A DNA stretch of 64,000 nt from Buchnera aphidicola (Acyrthosiphon lactucae) (GCF_005083565.1 NZ_CP034891.1:434001-498000); one strand, 5' to 3'. Positions 21,858-33,454 are shown, numbered from the stretch's first letter. Numbers and translations are program-made. Notes: generated from the letters alone by a model not told the origin.

Positions 21858-22856
21858 TTAGATATTTGCATGAATTTTAGGTAGAACATTTAATGGATTT
21901 ATAGATTCTCCTAAATAACGTATTTCAAAATAAAGTTGGGGCAAATTAGTATCTGATGACAATCCCATTGTAGCAATTTGTTGTTTTGCATATACTTTAT
22001 CTTTTTCTTTTACTAAAACTGAATCGTTAAAAGCATAAATGCTAAGATAATTTTTATTATGCCTAATAATAATTAATTGACCATATTTTTTAAATAAATT
22101 AGTAACACACACAACTTCGCCTGTAGCTGCAGAAAAAACAGGTTGTCCTTTAAAACCAGAAATTTCTATTTTTTTATTATCTAATTTTTTATTGTAAAAA
22201 TACTGAATATTTGTATTTTTAACTGGCCAATACCAATTATTAGAAAAATAAAAAGACTTTAAATGTGGAAAAATATTATTTTTTTTTAATTTCTCATTAC
22301 AAAAAAAACATATTTTATTTGATTTGATATTGTTTTTTAAAAAATTTTTAATATTCAATGGTGTTTTAAAAATAAATTCACAAGAACCATATTTTTTTAT
22401 AGTATCATTTTTTAAGTTTACAATAGAACAATTATTTTTATTTTTGTTAATGAAAAAATCTCCCATCCATATTTTTTGACCTACAATTATCTTATAAGGT
22501 TTTTTAATAGCATTAAAATTAGATAATTCATTATAATTATAACCAGAATTTTTGGCAATAGAATAGAGAGTATCTTTTGATTTTACAATATAAAATATTT
22601 TAAACCTATTTTCTTGAAAAAAACCAATAAAATTATTATTACCGATAAAAACTTTTTCTTTTTTAAAAAAAAATATTTTTTGAGATTTTAAAAATGTAAA
22701 GCATTCATTTTTTTTTAAAAATAAAAAATCTTTTATATATTTCTTATTAAAATGAAAATTATAATAATTTTTAGATAATCCAAAAGCAAAATTATCTAAA
22801 GAAATCAATAAAAATAATAAAAAAAACAATTTAAATAAAAAATTTTTTAATTGCAT
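21858..22856 (-). CDS. nlpD: NlpD-like murein hydrolase activator (LysM plus LytM/M23 domains), lipobox missing
   Basis: NlpD activates the amidase AmiC during cell separation. The 332 residues (E. coli 379) begin with a hydrophobic signal segment (about 5-25), then a LysM domain near residues 88-131 (YIVKSKDTLYSIAKNSGYN...VGQKIWM) and a LytM/M23 domain from about 210 (GQPVFSAATGEVV, IIIRHNKNYLSIYAF, LYFEIRYLGESINPLNVL). The zinc-ligand residues of active M23 peptidases are absent, as expected for NlpD. The E. coli lipobox cysteine has no counterpart. The nlpD-ispF neighbourhood agrees; pcm, surE and truD, which lie between them in E. coli, are gone. Confidence 0.85.
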   Translation of the reverse strand: MQLKNFLFKLFFLLFLLISLDNFAFGLSKNYYNFHFNKKYIKDFLFLKKNECFTFLKSQKIFFFKKEKVFIGNNNFIGFFQENRFKIFYIVKSKDTLYSIAKNSGYNYNELSNFNAIKKPYKIIVGQKIWMGDFFINKNKNNCSIVNLKNDTIKKYGSCEFIFKTPLNIKNFLKNNIKSNKICFFCNEKLKKNNIFPHLKSFYFSNNWYWPVKNTNIQYFYNKKLDNKKIEISGFKGQPVFSAATGEVVCVTNLFKKYGQLIIIRHNKNYLSIYAFNDSVLVKEKDKVYAKQQIATMGLSSDTNLPQLYFEIRYLGESINPLNVLPKIHANI

Positions 22857-22953
22857 TAATTTTATCCATTTAATAAAAACATAAATTCTTTTATATAATA
22901 TTGTTATATATTTAAAAAATTAAAAGAATATTGTATCTATTTAAATATATTTT

Positions 22954-23427
22954 TTATTTTTTTATAAGCATGGCAATCGCTTGACAGGCAATTCCTTCTT
23001 TTCTTCCAATACATCCTATTTTTTTAGAGCTGGTAGATTTAATACTAATATTATCTATTTTAATATTAAGATCTAATGATAAATTTGATCTCATGAAAAA
23101 TATATAAGGTGACATTTTTGGATCTTCTGCAATAATAGTAACGTCAATATTAGATATATTATAATTTTCTAATCTAATTTTTGTCCAAATGTTTTTTAAA
23201 AGTATTCTACTATTAATATTTTTATACATTTTATTGTCACTTGGGAAAAAAGTACCAATGTCACCCATTGCAGCAGCACCTAATAATGCATCTATTATAG
23301 AATGTATTAATAAATCACCGTCTGAATGAGCAATTAAACCTTTCTTATAAGGAATCAAAACACCACCAATAATTAATGGTTTTTTACTTCCAAAAGAATG
23401 AAGATCAAAACCATATCCAATCCTCAT
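22954..23427 (-). CDS. ispF: 2-C-methyl-D-erythritol 2,4-cyclodiphosphate synthase
   Basis: IspF (157 residues, E. coli 159) carries out the fifth step of the MEP isoprenoid pathway. The metal-binding GYGFDLHSF and [12 protein letters not shown] motifs are present, as is [12 protein letters not shown] at the C-terminus. It starts 17 bases downstream of ispD. Confidence 0.97.
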   Translation of the reverse strand: MRIGYGFDLHSFGSKKPLIIGGVLIPYKKGLIAHSDGDLLIHSIIDALLGAAAMGDIGTFFPSDNKMYKNINSRILLKNIWTKIRLENYNISNIDVTIIAEDPKMSPYIFFMRSNLSLDLNIKIDNISIKSTSSKKIGCIGRKEGIACQAIAMLIKK

Positions 23428-23444
23428 ATAAATATCCTTTTTTA

Positions 23445-24155
23445 TTAATTTTTATTTTGTTCTTTCAAATAAAAATCTGCAAGAAGAAGATCTTCAGGCC
23501 AAGTAATTTTAATATTTCTACAACTTCCTACAACTAATAATGGATTGTACCCGCAATATTCTAATGCTGATGCCTCATCTGTTATACTAATTTTATCTTT
23601 TATAATTTTTTTTAAACAGATTTTTAGTAAATTTATTTGAAATAACTGAGGAGTTAAAGCATGCCATAAATTTTTTCTATGTACAGTATGTAATACTTTT
23701 TCTTGTTTTAAATTACTATATTTAATGGTGTCAGAAACAGGTCTTGCTAAAATCGCTCCTACTGGATTCTTTTTAATAATAGATATCAATTTTTCTAAAT
23801 CTTTATAACTCAAACATGGACGAACTGCATCATGTACTATAACCCAATCTACATTTTTTGCTATTATTAAGCCTGATAAAACTGAATTTATTCTTTCTTT
23901 TCCACCAATTACAGAAACAATACGAAAATTAGATGATATAGATAATTTATGAAAGTAATCATCTTTTTGATTCAAGCTTACAATTATACGAACTATATTA
24001 GGATGTAATAACAATGTTGTTAAAGTATGCTCTAGAATAGTACGATTTTGAATTTTTATATATTGTTTAGGTAAATCTATCTGCATTCTACTGCCTATTC
24101 CAGCAGCAGGTACAATAGCTATAATTTTGGGTTTAAATAAATTGACCAAGATCAT
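23445..24155 (-). CDS. ispD: 2-C-methyl-D-erythritol 4-phosphate cytidylyltransferase
   Basis: IspD (236 residues, same as E. coli) couples CTP to MEP. The nucleotide-binding loop [11 protein letters not shown] appears here as [19 protein letters not shown], followed by VHDAVRPC and [11 protein letters not shown]. It is in an ftsB-ispD-ispF-nlpD run on the minus strand, the E. coli order with intervening genes deleted. Confidence 0.97.
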   Translation of the reverse strand: MILVNLFKPKIIAIVPAAGIGSRMQIDLPKQYIKIQNRTILEHTLTTLLLHPNIVRIIVSLNQKDDYFHKLSISSNFRIVSVIGGKERINSVLSGLIIAKNVDWVIVHDAVRPCLSYKDLEKLISIIKKNPVGAILARPVSDTIKYSNLKQEKVLHTVHRKNLWHALTPQLFQINLLKICLKKIIKDKISITDEASALEYCGYNPLLVVGSCRNIKITWPEDLLLADFYLKEQNKN

Positions 24156-24237
24156 TTTATATCCAAAATAATACTGAAAAAATTTTATTTGAATTTAATA
24201 TAAAAAAAAGATTTAAGTAAAATAATTTATATAAGTA

Positions 24238-24453
24238 TCATATTTTTTTTTTGTCTTTATCAAGATGATGATTAAATTTGTTAATCTCCAAGATTATTTG
24301 ATTATTACGCATATCAAGATATTCATTATTTTTTTTTTGCATTTCAACTTTTTTATATATTTTTATGTAATCTAAAATACCATTTTTTCCCAGCCAGAGA
24401 GAATATTGCAACCAAAAAAGTAAGACAAATAAAAATATTTTTAATATCTTCAT
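24238..24453 (-). CDS. ftsB: Cell division protein FtsB, C-terminally truncated
   Basis: FtsB is a bitopic divisome protein that bridges FtsL and FtsQ. The N-terminus is unmistakable (FWLQYSLWLGKNGILDY), with one membrane segment at residues 4-21 followed by a coiled coil. Only 71 residues are encoded against 103 in E. coli; the conserved C-terminal FtsQ-binding part (RNELSM..PGE.F) is missing. The final codons lie on an A10 tract (T's at 24243-24252), but neither shifted frame restores a recognisable C-terminus. It appears to be a genuine shortening. Confidence 0.85.
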   Translation of the reverse strand: MKILKIFLFVLLFWLQYSLWLGKNGILDYIKIYKKVEMQKKNNEYLDMRNNQIILEINKFNHHLDKDKKKI

Positions 24454-24510
24454 ATTTATTCTAAAAAAATTAATTTCATATCAATAAAAAATATTTTATA
24501 TTAAATATAT

Positions 24511-25131
24511 TTAATTTGTGTTTAAAAAAGATATCACATTATGATCATATAACATTTTTATTAGTTTCTTTGAATTATCTTCTAAAGAATCTGTACCATT
24601 TAAAAGAATGTCAGGTTTTTTTGGAATTTCGTATATAGATTGTATACCAGTAAAATTAGATATTTTTCCAGATCTAGCTTTCTTATATAATTTTTTAGGA
24701 TCTCGAGATTCACAAATACTAATAGGTGTATCAACAAATATTTCTAGAAAATTTTTTTTCCCTATCATTTGACAAATCATTTCTCTTTGATATCTATAAG
24801 GAGAAATAACTGATATTAATACTATCATACCAGCATCTAACATTATTTTTACTACCTCTCCAATACGTCTAATATTTTCTTGTCGATCAATAACACTAAA
24901 ACTTAAATCAGAACATAGACCAGATCTAATATTATCTCCATCTAATAAATAACTATTAATTTTATTTTTAAATAGTATTTTTTCTAAAAAATTAGCAATA
25001 CTTGATTTTCCTGAACCTGAAAGTCCAGTAAACCATACTGCAATTGATTTATGAGCATTTTTTTTTTCACGTTTTGTACGTGTAATTGAATGTTTTTGCC
25101 AAATAATATTATTTTTAAAATTATTATCCAT
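24511..25131 (-). CDS. cysC: Adenylyl-sulfate (APS) kinase
   Basis: CysC phosphorylates APS to PAPS. I choose the ATG at 25131 (MDNNFKNNIIWQKHS), giving 206 residues (E. coli 201) and starting 5 bases after cysN; the longer start at 25176 would overlap cysN by 40 bases without family support. Walker A is WFTGLSGSGKSS, followed by LLDGDNIRSGLCSDL, FVDTPISICE and DPKKLYKKARSG. It is the last gene of cysGDNC. Confidence 0.95.
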   Translation of the reverse strand: MDNNFKNNIIWQKHSITRTKREKKNAHKSIAVWFTGLSGSGKSSIANFLEKILFKNKINSYLLDGDNIRSGLCSDLSFSVIDRQENIRRIGEVVKIMLDAGMIVLISVISPYRYQREMICQMIGKKNFLEIFVDTPISICESRDPKKLYKKARSGKISNFTGIQSIYEIPKKPDILLNGTDSLEDNSKKLIKMLYDHNVISFLNTN

Positions 25132-25136
25132 TTTAA

Positions 25137-26555
25137 TTAAAAAACCTTTTTTGTAGAAAGTTTTGGTATGTTCCAATGTGGAAAATATCGAGAAATTAAA
25201 TTATGAAAATCTGATTCAAAATCTTTTTTGTCATTAATTAATATTTTTTCTTTTTTTTCTAAACCATTTATAATCATTCCAGCACCTACTGTAATATTTG
25301 TCAAAAGATCAATAAAAATCATATTACCTGTCATTCTATTTTCACTATAACTATCAAAAATCATAGGTTCACTAAAGAGAACTTTAACTTGACCAATGCT
25401 GTTTAAACTAAGAGTATTGCTTTTTATTTTTTCTAAAGTATTAATATCGATCTTAAATAAAACTTCTTTTATATAAACACGTGTTTTTTTACCAGATAAC
25501 TTAATATTATATGACTGTCCTTTTAATAAAACATTATCTGTCATCCAAACAATATTAATAATAGATTCTTGAGATGGTTGTAAAACAGATTCAATATTTA
25601 CAAAAAAATCACCACGATTAATATCTATTTCATCTTTTAAAACTATTGTAATTGATTGACCCATTTCTGCTTTTTTCAAGTCTTTATCAAAAGTTACAAT
25701 ACGAGAAATATGAGAATGTATATTTTCAGGTAAAATTTTAATAGGTTGTCCAACATGTATTCTTCCAGATAGCAAGATTCCAGAATATCCACGAAAATCT
25801 GGATTAGGACGATTTATATATTGTACTGGAAACCTAATTTCTTTTGAACCAGTTCTATTTTCAATTTTTATCGTTTCTAAAAAATCTAATAATGTTAAAC
25901 CAGTATACCAAGGCATAAAATTTTTTTTAAAAACAATATTTTCCCCAATTAACGCAGACATTGGAATAAAAAAAATATTTAAATTACTAGGAAGTTTTTT
26001 AGAAAAAAGTAAAAATTCTTCTTTAATATTTTTAAATACTTCTTTTTTGTAGTTCACTAAATCCATTTTATTAATAGCAACAACTAAATGGTTAATACCG
26101 AGTAAGGTGGAAATAAAACTATGTCGGTAAGTTTGTTTTGATAAGCCTTTTCTAGCATCAACTAATAAAATAGACAAATCACATGTGGAAGCTCCTGTCA
26201 CCATATTTCTAGTATATTGTTCATGTCCAGGTGTATCTGCAATAATAAATTTTCTTTTATCAGTAGAAAAATAACGATAAGCTACATCAATTGTAATTCC
26301 TTGCTCACGTTCAGATTGAAGACCATCTACTAATAATGCAAGATCCATTTTGTTACCCTGTGTTCCATGACGTTTACTATCACTTTTTAAAGAAAATAAT
26401 TGATCATCATAAATTTGTTTAGTATCATGCAATAAGCGACCAATTAATGTACTTTTTCCATCATCTACACTACCACATGTTAAAAATTTTAATAAAGTTT
26501 TTTTTTGTTGTAAATCAAACCATCTGTCAAAATTATCTTTTGTGTTAATATTCAT
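25137..26555 (-). CDS. cysN: Sulfate adenylyltransferase subunit 1 (GTPase)
   Basis: CysN (472 residues, E. coli 475) is the GTPase that drives APS formation by CysD. The G motifs are CGSVDDGKSTLIGRLL, DTPGHEQYTRNM and NKMDLV. EF-Tu-like domains 2 and 3 follow. It starts 17 bases after cysD. Confidence 0.97.
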   Translation of the reverse strand: MNINTKDNFDRWFDLQQKKTLLKFLTCGSVDDGKSTLIGRLLHDTKQIYDDQLFSLKSDSKRHGTQGNKMDLALLVDGLQSEREQGITIDVAYRYFSTDKRKFIIADTPGHEQYTRNMVTGASTCDLSILLVDARKGLSKQTYRHSFISTLLGINHLVVAINKMDLVNYKKEVFKNIKEEFLLFSKKLPSNLNIFFIPMSALIGENIVFKKNFMPWYTGLTLLDFLETIKIENRTGSKEIRFPVQYINRPNPDFRGYSGILLSGRIHVGQPIKILPENIHSHISRIVTFDKDLKKAEMGQSITIVLKDEIDINRGDFFVNIESVLQPSQESIINIVWMTDNVLLKGQSYNIKLSGKKTRVYIKEVLFKIDINTLEKIKSNTLSLNSIGQVKVLFSEPMIFDSYSENRMTGNMIFIDLLTNITVGAGMIINGLEKKEKILINDKKDFESDFHNLISRYFPHWNIPKLSTKKVF

Positions 26556-26572
26556 TTTTTAAATTTCTCTTT

Positions 26573-27481
26573 TTAAAAATAACCTTGTCTTTTTTTAAAT
26601 TCCATTGAACTTTTTTGATCGTAATCAATAGTTCGACCAATTCTTTCGCTTGTTTTAACTATTAAAGTTTCCTTAATCACATCTTGAACATTTTTAGCTT
26701 CTGATTCAATTGCATTAGTTAAAGGCCAACAACCCAATGTGCGAAACCTAATCATTTTTTCTGTTATTATTTCATTAGACTGAATTTCAATACGGTCATC
26801 ATCAATCATTATTAATACTCCATTTCTCTCTAAAACTGGACGCATAGCAGCAAAATAAAGTGGAACAATTTCAATGTTTTCTAAAAAAATATATTGCCAA
26901 ATATCTAATTCAGTCCAATTTGAAAGCGGAAAAACACGAATATTTTCTCCTTTATTGATTTGACCATTATAGTTCCACCATAATTCAGGACGTTGTTTTT
27001 TTGGATCCCATTGATGAAGTGAATCACGAAAAGAATATATGCGTTCTTTAGAACGTGATTTTTCTTCATCTCGTCTAGCTCCACCAAAAGCAGAATCAAA
27101 ATTATATTTATTTATAGCTTCTTTTAACCCTTCTGTTTTCATAACATCAGTATATTTACTTCCTCCGTGTTGAAAAGGATTTAAACCTAATGATTTTCCT
27201 TTAGAATACGAATGAATTATTAATTCTATTTTTGAATTACTAGCAATATAATCTCTGAAAATGTACATTTCTTTAAACTTCCATCCAGTATCTATATGTA
27301 ATAAAGGAAATGGTATTGATCCAGGATAAAAAGCTTTTTTTGCTAGATGTAACATAACTGAAGAATCTTTTCCAATAGAATACAACATTACAGGATTTTG
27401 AAAATCTGCAATTACTTCTCTCATTATATAAATACTTTCTGATTCTAATTGACATAAATGAGTAGTGTTTTTTTTAAACAT
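26573..27481 (-). CDS. cysD: Sulfate adenylyltransferase subunit 2
   Basis: CysD (302 residues, as in E. coli) adenylates sulfate with ATP. The PP-loop is [14 protein letters not shown], and [15 protein letters not shown] and [11 protein letters not shown] are conserved. It follows cysG by 9 bases, so cysG-D-N-C form one transcription unit. Confidence 0.97.
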   Translation of the reverse strand: MFKKNTTHLCQLESESIYIMREVIADFQNPVMLYSIGKDSSVMLHLAKKAFYPGSIPFPLLHIDTGWKFKEMYIFRDYIASNSKIELIIHSYSKGKSLGLNPFQHGGSKYTDVMKTEGLKEAINKYNFDSAFGGARRDEEKSRSKERIYSFRDSLHQWDPKKQRPELWWNYNGQINKGENIRVFPLSNWTELDIWQYIFLENIEIVPLYFAAMRPVLERNGVLIMIDDDRIEIQSNEIITEKMIRFRTLGCWPLTNAIESEAKNVQDVIKETLIVKTSERIGRTIDYDQKSSMEFKKRQGYF

Positions 27482-27490
27482 TTTTTCTCC

Positions 27491-28912
27491 TTAAAGCAAT
27501 TTTACTATAGAAAAGTTTTTTTTTATGTTATTCAATATATTTTCATTTTGAAACCATGCTAATTTTTTATGTAAAAAAACAACATCTCCAATAATTAATA
27601 AAGATGGAGTTGTAGTAAATTGAATTATTTTTTCAATTTCACTTAAACATCCTATAATAACTTTTTGATGAATAGTAGTTCCATGAGAAATAATTGCTAT
27701 TGGTGTTGATTTTGATCGACCTAATGTAATTAGTTTTTTAGCAATATATACGGCCTGAAAAGTACCCATATATACAACTAAGGTATAAGATGAATCAGAT
27801 AAAATTGACCAATTATTTACAAAACCATTAATACACTTATGTCCTGTAATAAATATAACACCTTGTGCATATTTTCGATGTGTCAATGGTATTCCAGTAT
27901 AAGCGGAAATACCAATTGCTGAAGTAATACCGGGTACAACTTGAAAATTAATGCCTGCATTTTTTGCAGCTTCTATTTCTTCACTACCTCGTCCAAAAAT
28001 AAAAGGATCTCCACCTTTTAAACGTACTACTTTTTTACCTTTTTGTGCTAAAAAAATTAATAATTTAATAATTTCATCCTGATTCATATTTTGAAAACCA
28101 GCACGTTTTCCAACACATATAGTTTTTGCATCACGACGAATAAGATCTAAAATATCTTTAGAAACTAAAAAATCATATAAAACAACATCTGCTTCCTGTA
28201 ATATTTGCAATCCTTTTAAAGTTAATAAACCACTATCTCCTGGTCCAGCACCTACTAAAATAATTTCACCTGGTAATAAATTATTTTTATGCATATTTTC
28301 TTTTAAAATTTTAATTGCTTGTTCTTTTTTCCCATTAAGAATATGATTAACAAAAATACTCTTAAATAATTTTTCCCAAAATCGACGTCTTTCTAAAAGA
28401 TTCGAAAAATGTTTTTGAATTACTGATCTCCATTTACCTGCGATTTTAGCAACGTTACCTAGTTTCATCGGTAAAATTGCTTCAATTTTTTCACGTAATA
28501 AACGTAATAATACAGGAGCAGTGCCTCCAGAAGAAATAGCTACAACTATAGGAGAACGATCGATAATAGAAGGAAAAATAAAAGAACATTTCAATGTATC
28601 ATCAACTACATTTACTAATAAACAACGCTCATTACACTTTTTAAATATATATTCATTTAATTTTATATCGTTTGTAGCTGAAATTACTAAAAACATTTTC
28701 TTTAAATAAATTAAATCAAATTTTTTAGATAACCAATTTATTTTCTTATGACGCAAAAGAGATTTCATTTCTAAACATAATTCTTTAGCAATAACATTTA
28801 CTTTAGCTTTAGAACGAAGCAGTAATTTAATTTTATTAAAAGCTACTTCTCCAGCACCAATAACTAAAACGTTTTTAGATTTTAAATTTATAAAAAGAGG
28901 AAGATAATTCAC
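27491..28912 (-). CDS. cysG: Siroheme synthase CysG (uroporphyrinogen methyltransferase / dehydrogenase / ferrochelatase)
   Basis: CysG (473 residues, E. coli 457) makes siroheme, the cofactor of CysI. The N-terminal bismethyltransferase-dehydrogenase/ferrochelatase part has the NAD site VIGAGEVAFNKIKLLL and the SSGGTAPVLLRLLRE segment containing the phosphoserine region. The C-terminal SUMT domain has LVGAGPGDSGLLTLKGL and VRLKGGDPFIFGRG. In E. coli K-12 cysG is with nir genes; here it heads the cysDNC unit, coupling cofactor and pathway. Confidence 0.97.
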   Translation of the reverse strand: MNYLPLFINLKSKNVLVIGAGEVAFNKIKLLLRSKAKVNVIAKELCLEMKSLLRHKKINWLSKKFDLIYLKKMFLVISATNDIKLNEYIFKKCNERCLLVNVVDDTLKCSFIFPSIIDRSPIVVAISSGGTAPVLLRLLREKIEAILPMKLGNVAKIAGKWRSVIQKHFSNLLERRRFWEKLFKSIFVNHILNGKKEQAIKILKENMHKNNLLPGEIILVGAGPGDSGLLTLKGLQILQEADVVLYDFLVSKDILDLIRRDAKTICVGKRAGFQNMNQDEIIKLLIFLAQKGKKVVRLKGGDPFIFGRGSEEIEAAKNAGINFQVVPGITSAIGISAYTGIPLTHRKYAQGVIFITGHKCINGFVNNWSILSDSSYTLVVYMGTFQAVYIAKKLITLGRSKSTPIAIISHGTTIHQKVIIGCLSEIEKIIQFTTTPSLLIIGDVVFLHKKLAWFQNENILNNIKKNFSIVKLL

Positions 28913-29189
28913 AGTAGCCTTATTTAAAAAAATACAAAATTTATTAATAAGAAAACAATATTCAAAATATTAAAAAAGAATTTCATAATATAATTCCGAA
29001 ATTTACATGACATATTACGTAGAATATTTTTTTTTATATTAATGAAATTTTAAAAAACAGTATATATGTTATATAAATATATAAGAAATCTGCTATTAAA
29101 AAATATTTTCAATAACTTAATATTTTAATTTTTGAAAATTTTTATTATTGTAATATATTAGAAGAAAGTTAATATGAAAAATTTTAAAT
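28913..29189 (-). other. Spacer between cysH and cysG, likely promoter region
   Basis: About 277 bases of very AT-rich DNA separate the cysJIH and cysGDNC units. I see no open reading frame, RNA gene or clear hairpin. It is one of the longest spacers in the window and probably holds the cysG promoter. Confidence 0.4.
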
Positions 29190-29924
29190 TTAATTCTCAT
29201 GCAAACCACATTCTCGTTTTAATCCAAAAAAACGAGTTTCTTCCTCTAGCATACCAGGCATGTGTTTTGTAGTAGTATGTACATCTCCTACGGATGAATA
29301 TCCATTCTTATATAAAGGATGAACATCTAAATTATTTTTTTTCATATAACTCTGTATTTTATTATTAGACCAATCTAATATGGGTAAAATTTTAAATATT
29401 CCTTTTTGAATAGAAAGATATGGTAATAAATTTCGACTTTTTGATTGATCATGACGTAATCCAGCAAACCATGTTTCAGCTGATAATTCATTTAAAGCAA
29501 AATTCATCGGCTGTACTTTATTAATATTATTATAAAAATTAATTCCATTTAGTCCCTTTTCCCATAATTTTCCATATCGTGCTTCCTGCCATGCTGGAGA
29601 TATTTTTGATCTAAAAACTTTTAAATTTAAATTAAATTTATTAGTTAATATATCAATAAAATTATATGTTTCAGGAAATAAATAACCCGTATCAATTAAT
29701 ATTATCGGAATATCAGATTTTTGTTTAGTAATCAGATGTATCAAAACTATTGATTGAATCCCAAAACTAGATGACATGATATGTATATGAGGTAAATTTT
29801 TTAATGCCCAAGAAATACGTTCTTCTGCAGAATATTTTGATAGAAGTAAATTAGATTCAGATAATATTTTATTTCTATTTTCAACATCTAATAGATAAAT
29901 TTTTTTCATACGAAAAATAGACAT
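29190..29924 (-). CDS. cysH: Phosphoadenylyl-sulfate (PAPS) reductase
   Basis: CysH (244 residues, as in E. coli) reduces PAPS to sulfite with thioredoxin. The PP-loop-like MSSSFGIQS and the C-terminal catalytic cysteine in RECGLHEN are present; the extra cysteine pairs of APS-type reductases are absent, so it uses PAPS, in keeping with cysC. Confidence 0.96.
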   Translation of the reverse strand: MSIFRMKKIYLLDVENRNKILSESNLLLSKYSAEERISWALKNLPHIHIMSSSFGIQSIVLIHLITKQKSDIPIILIDTGYLFPETYNFIDILTNKFNLNLKVFRSKISPAWQEARYGKLWEKGLNGINFYNNINKVQPMNFALNELSAETWFAGLRHDQSKSRNLLPYLSIQKGIFKILPILDWSNNKIQSYMKKNNLDVHPLYKNGYSSVGDVHTTTKHMPGMLEEETRFFGLKRECGLHEN

Positions 29925-29939
29925 TATATTTTCTCCATA

Positions 29940-31649
29940 CTAACTCCAAAAATCATTAATAGGATTAATGATTTCTTTAATAATTTTTTTTCTGATAACA
30001 AAATCTCCAAAATCTTCATTTTTTCTTCGTTCATTAGACCAAGTTTTAATTAGATGTTTTAAATGAATTAATATTTCTTTTTCAGTAATATTTTCTTTAT
30101 AAATTTTTGAAATTCGATTTCCGATTCGATTTCCTCCTATATATAAATTATATCGACTAAGAGATTTTCCTATTAAACCAATTTCAGCTAATAAAGATCT
30201 TCCACAACCGTTAGGACATCCAGAAACACGTAAAATTATTGTCTCTTTTTCTACACCATATTTTAACATGATATTTTCTAGTTGAGTAACAAAACAAGAT
30301 AACATACGTTCTGCTTCAGCCATTGCTAAAGGACAAGTAGGAAATGAAACACATGCCATAGAATTTTGACGTAAATTACTGATTTTATTCATTAATCCAT
30401 ATGATAAAGCTATTTTTTCTATTTGGTTTTTATTTTTTTCAGATACTTCAGAAACTATTATATTTTGATTAGATGTAATTCTAAAATTACCATCATGAAT
30501 ACTTGCTATTTTTGCTAATCCAGTTTTATATAATTTATCATCATGATCATATATACGGCCATTTTGAATAAATAATGTTAAACTCCAATTATTATTAATA
30601 TCTTTAATCCAACCAAATCTATCTCCTCTACTGATAAAATTATAATCACGAATTGGTTCAAAAGTAATATTTGCTCGTATCTCAATTTCTTTTTTAAAAG
30701 CATCTAAACCAAAGTTTTTTATAGTATACCTAGTTTTAGCGTTTGTTCGATCAGTACGATTTCCCCAATCTCTTTGAACTGTTACTATAGCTTTAGCAAT
30801 AGAGAGAGTATTTTCTATGGAAATATAACCTATTTCTACTGCAAGAAATGGCCATGTATTTTTATTTCCATGAATAAAAGATAATCCTCCCCCAACTAAT
30901 ACATTAAAACCAATAATTTTTTTATTTTCCGAAATAACAACAAAGTTCATATCATTAGCATATAAATCTACATCATTATATGGTGGAATTACTAATGTTG
31001 TTTTAAATTTTCTAGGTAAATATGTTCTTCCTAATATAGGTTCTTTATCTGTTGTAATAATTTTTTTTTGATCTAACCAAATTTCTGCATATGCTTTAGT
31101 ATGTGGTAATAAAAAATTTGAAATTTTCTGTGCCCATTCATAGGCTTGTTGATGGATTGAAGATTCCATAGGATTTGATGTACAAAGTACATTTCTATTT
31201 ACATCATTAGCAGTAGCCAATGAATCTAATCCTATATTGTGCAACATTTTATGCACGTTTTTTAATTTTTTTTTTAAAATTCCATGGAATTGAAAAGTTT
31301 GACGATTAGTTAATCGAATAGTTCCATATAATGTATTTTTACTAGCAAAATCATCAATTTTTAACCATTTTTTTGCTTTAATCACTCCACCAGGTAATCG
31401 ACAACGAAGCATCATTGCATGACGAGGTTCTAGTTTCTGTTCATTACGTTCTATACGCAAATCACGATCATCTTGCTGATACATACCATGAAATCGAATA
31501 AGTGAAAAATTATCTCCACTAAAACCATTGGTAATCTCATTTTTTAAATCATTAACAATCGTGCCTCGAAGATAATTACTATTTTTTTTAATACGTTCTG
31601 CATCAGTTAATTCTTTTTCTGTAACTATTTTATTATAGTTTTTTTCCAT
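29940..31649 (-). CDS. cysI: Sulfite reductase hemoprotein beta subunit
   Basis: CysI (569 residues, E. coli 570) reduces sulfite to sulfide by six electrons at a siroheme-4Fe4S centre. The cluster ligands appear as CVSFPTC and [12 protein letters not shown], and the sulfite-binding region [10 protein letters not shown] is intact. It overlaps the cysJ stop by one base, so subunits are made together. Confidence 0.97.
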   Translation of the reverse strand: MEKNYNKIVTEKELTDAERIKKNSNYLRGTIVNDLKNEITNGFSGDNFSLIRFHGMYQQDDRDLRIERNEQKLEPRHAMMLRCRLPGGVIKAKKWLKIDDFASKNTLYGTIRLTNRQTFQFHGILKKKLKNVHKMLHNIGLDSLATANDVNRNVLCTSNPMESSIHQQAYEWAQKISNFLLPHTKAYAEIWLDQKKIITTDKEPILGRTYLPRKFKTTLVIPPYNDVDLYANDMNFVVISENKKIIGFNVLVGGGLSFIHGNKNTWPFLAVEIGYISIENTLSIAKAIVTVQRDWGNRTDRTNAKTRYTIKNFGLDAFKKEIEIRANITFEPIRDYNFISRGDRFGWIKDINNNWSLTLFIQNGRIYDHDDKLYKTGLAKIASIHDGNFRITSNQNIIVSEVSEKNKNQIEKIALSYGLMNKISNLRQNSMACVSFPTCPLAMAEAERMLSCFVTQLENIMLKYGVEKETIILRVSGCPNGCGRSLLAEIGLIGKSLSRYNLYIGGNRIGNRISKIYKENITEKEILIHLKHLIKTWSNERRKNEDFGDFVIRKKIIKEIINPINDFWS

Positions 31650-33454
31650 TAATATACATCTCTTTTATAACGTTTATTTACACGAAGATTATTTAAAAAT
31701 TCATGAGAATCTTCAATATTTAAACCACTATTTTTAGTAATAATATCTAATAATGCTTTTTCAACATCTTTTGCCATTTTAGAAGCGTTTCCACACACAT
31801 ATATTTCAGCTCCTTCTTCTATCCAGGACCATATTTCTTTTCCATTTTCTCTTATTCTATCTTGTACATATACTTTATGTTCCTGATCCCGCGACCAAGC
31901 TAGATGCATATTCGTAATAAGTCCTTTTTTGACATATTGTTGCCACTCTGTTTGATATAAAAAATCTTCAGTAAAATTAGGATTTCCAAAAAAAATCCAA
32001 TTTTTTCCGTTAGATCCATCATTGTCTCTTTGCTGCATAAAAGAACGAAACGGAGCAATTCCTGTTCCTGAACCAATCATTATTATTGGAGTATTTTGAT
32101 CGACAGGTAATCTAAAATTATTGTTAGTTTCAATAAAAATTTTTATTGTATCATCAGGTTTTAAAGATTCTGCAAGATAACCTGAAGCTCCTCCTAAATA
32201 TAATCGACCAGAAATTAAATTTTTTACAACTCCGACAGTAATGTGAATTTCATCCTGAGTTTCTGCTTGCGAAGAAGAAATAGAATATAATCTAGGTGTT
32301 AATGGACGAAGTAAACTGATTAATTGTTCAGAAGATAACTTTGATGGATAATCATTTATCATTTTAATTAAAGGAGTTTGAATTGTATAATTTTGTAAAT
32401 TTGCATCATTAGATATGATATTTTTTAAAAATTTATTATTTGTGATAATTGCATAATTTTTAACAATATTTTTAGTATTAGTTGTTAATTCAAAATTATT
32501 TTGTAAAGCATCAACAATTGTAATCAAATCATTTTTAATTTTAATTGTATCAAACATGTTAATAGAGAGTAATTCTAACATATTTTTTACTAAATCAATA
32601 TTATTTTTATACCACACACCAACTGCATCACCAGGTATATAATTAATATTCAAATTTGTAATATCAATTTCAATATGACGAATATCTTTTTCAGAATTAC
32701 GACCAGTAATTTTTTGATTCGTTAAAATAATAGCTTTAGCAGGATTTTTTTTTGTATAATAAGATTTTGAAAATTTAGTTCTATCTTCTTTTCCTGAAGA
32801 TAATAAAGAATTTTTAGAATTTATTTCTTTATTATCAATAGAATTCAACAAGTCTTGAGACCATTTATTATAATTATCTTCATATTCAATATCAGAATCA
32901 AATCGATCTAATAAAGAATTTCCACCTAATTCTTTGAATCTTTTATCAAAATCTTTTCCTGCTTGACAAAATAAATTATAAGAAGTATCTCCTAACCCAA
33001 AAATACTATAATATAAATTACTCAAATTAGGAGCATTTTTTGACATTATAAACTTATATAAAGATAATGCTTCCTCTGGAGGTTCACCTTCACCTTGAGT
33101 TGAAATAATTAAAATTAATATTTTTTCATCTTTTATTTTTTTAAATTTATAATCACTTGCATTAATTAAACGACTTATTTTATTATTTTTATTAAAATAT
33201 TCATGAAGACGTTCAGATAATGACTTTGCATTACCAGTTTGAGATGCAGAAATAATAGTAATAACTTGATTACTTTTATTTGATTGATTTATTGTCAGAG
33301 ATTTTGTATCAGATCTTTGATTGGCAATTTTCCAGAAATAACCTGATAACCAAGCACTTTGAATATTAGTACAAGTACTTTCAAGTTGTTTTAAATTATT
33401 TAATTGTTCTGAACTCAATGGAAGTAAAATATCAGACATATTTTGATTTTTCAT
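31649..33454 (-). CDS. cysJ: Sulfite reductase flavoprotein alpha subunit
   Basis: CysJ (601 residues, E. coli 599) transfers electrons from NADPH through FAD and FMN to CysI. An N-terminal flavodoxin domain ([28 protein letters not shown]) is followed by FAD (RLYSISSSQ) and NADPH ([14 protein letters not shown]) domains and the conserved RYKRDVY end. It is the first gene of cysJIH. Confidence 0.97.
   Translation of the reverse strand: MKNQNMSDILLPLSSEQLNNLKQLESTCTNIQSAWLSGYFWKIANQRSDTKSLTINQSNKSNQVITIISASQTGNAKSLSERLHEYFNKNNKISRLINASDYKFKKIKDEKILILIISTQGEGEPPEEALSLYKFIMSKNAPNLSNLYYSIFGLGDTSYNLFCQAGKDFDKRFKELGGNSLLDRFDSDIEYEDNYNKWSQDLLNSIDNKEINSKNSLLSSGKEDRTKFSKSYYTKKNPAKAIILTNQKITGRNSEKDIRHIEIDITNLNINYIPGDAVGVWYKNNIDLVKNMLELLSINMFDTIKIKNDLITIVDALQNNFELTTNTKNIVKNYAIITNNKFLKNIISNDANLQNYTIQTPLIKMINDYPSKLSSEQLISLLRPLTPRLYSISSSQAETQDEIHITVGVVKNLISGRLYLGGASGYLAESLKPDDTIKIFIETNNNFRLPVDQNTPIIMIGSGTGIAPFRSFMQQRDNDGSNGKNWIFFGNPNFTEDFLYQTEWQQYVKKGLITNMHLAWSRDQEHKVYVQDRIRENGKEIWSWIEEGAEIYVCGNASKMAKDVEKALLDIITKNSGLNIEDSHEFLNNLRVNKRYKRDVY

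Noticed and set aside
25132-25176. Longer cysC start overlapping cysN by 40 bases
   Set aside because: The ATG at 25131 fits the family N-terminus and the tight operon spacing.
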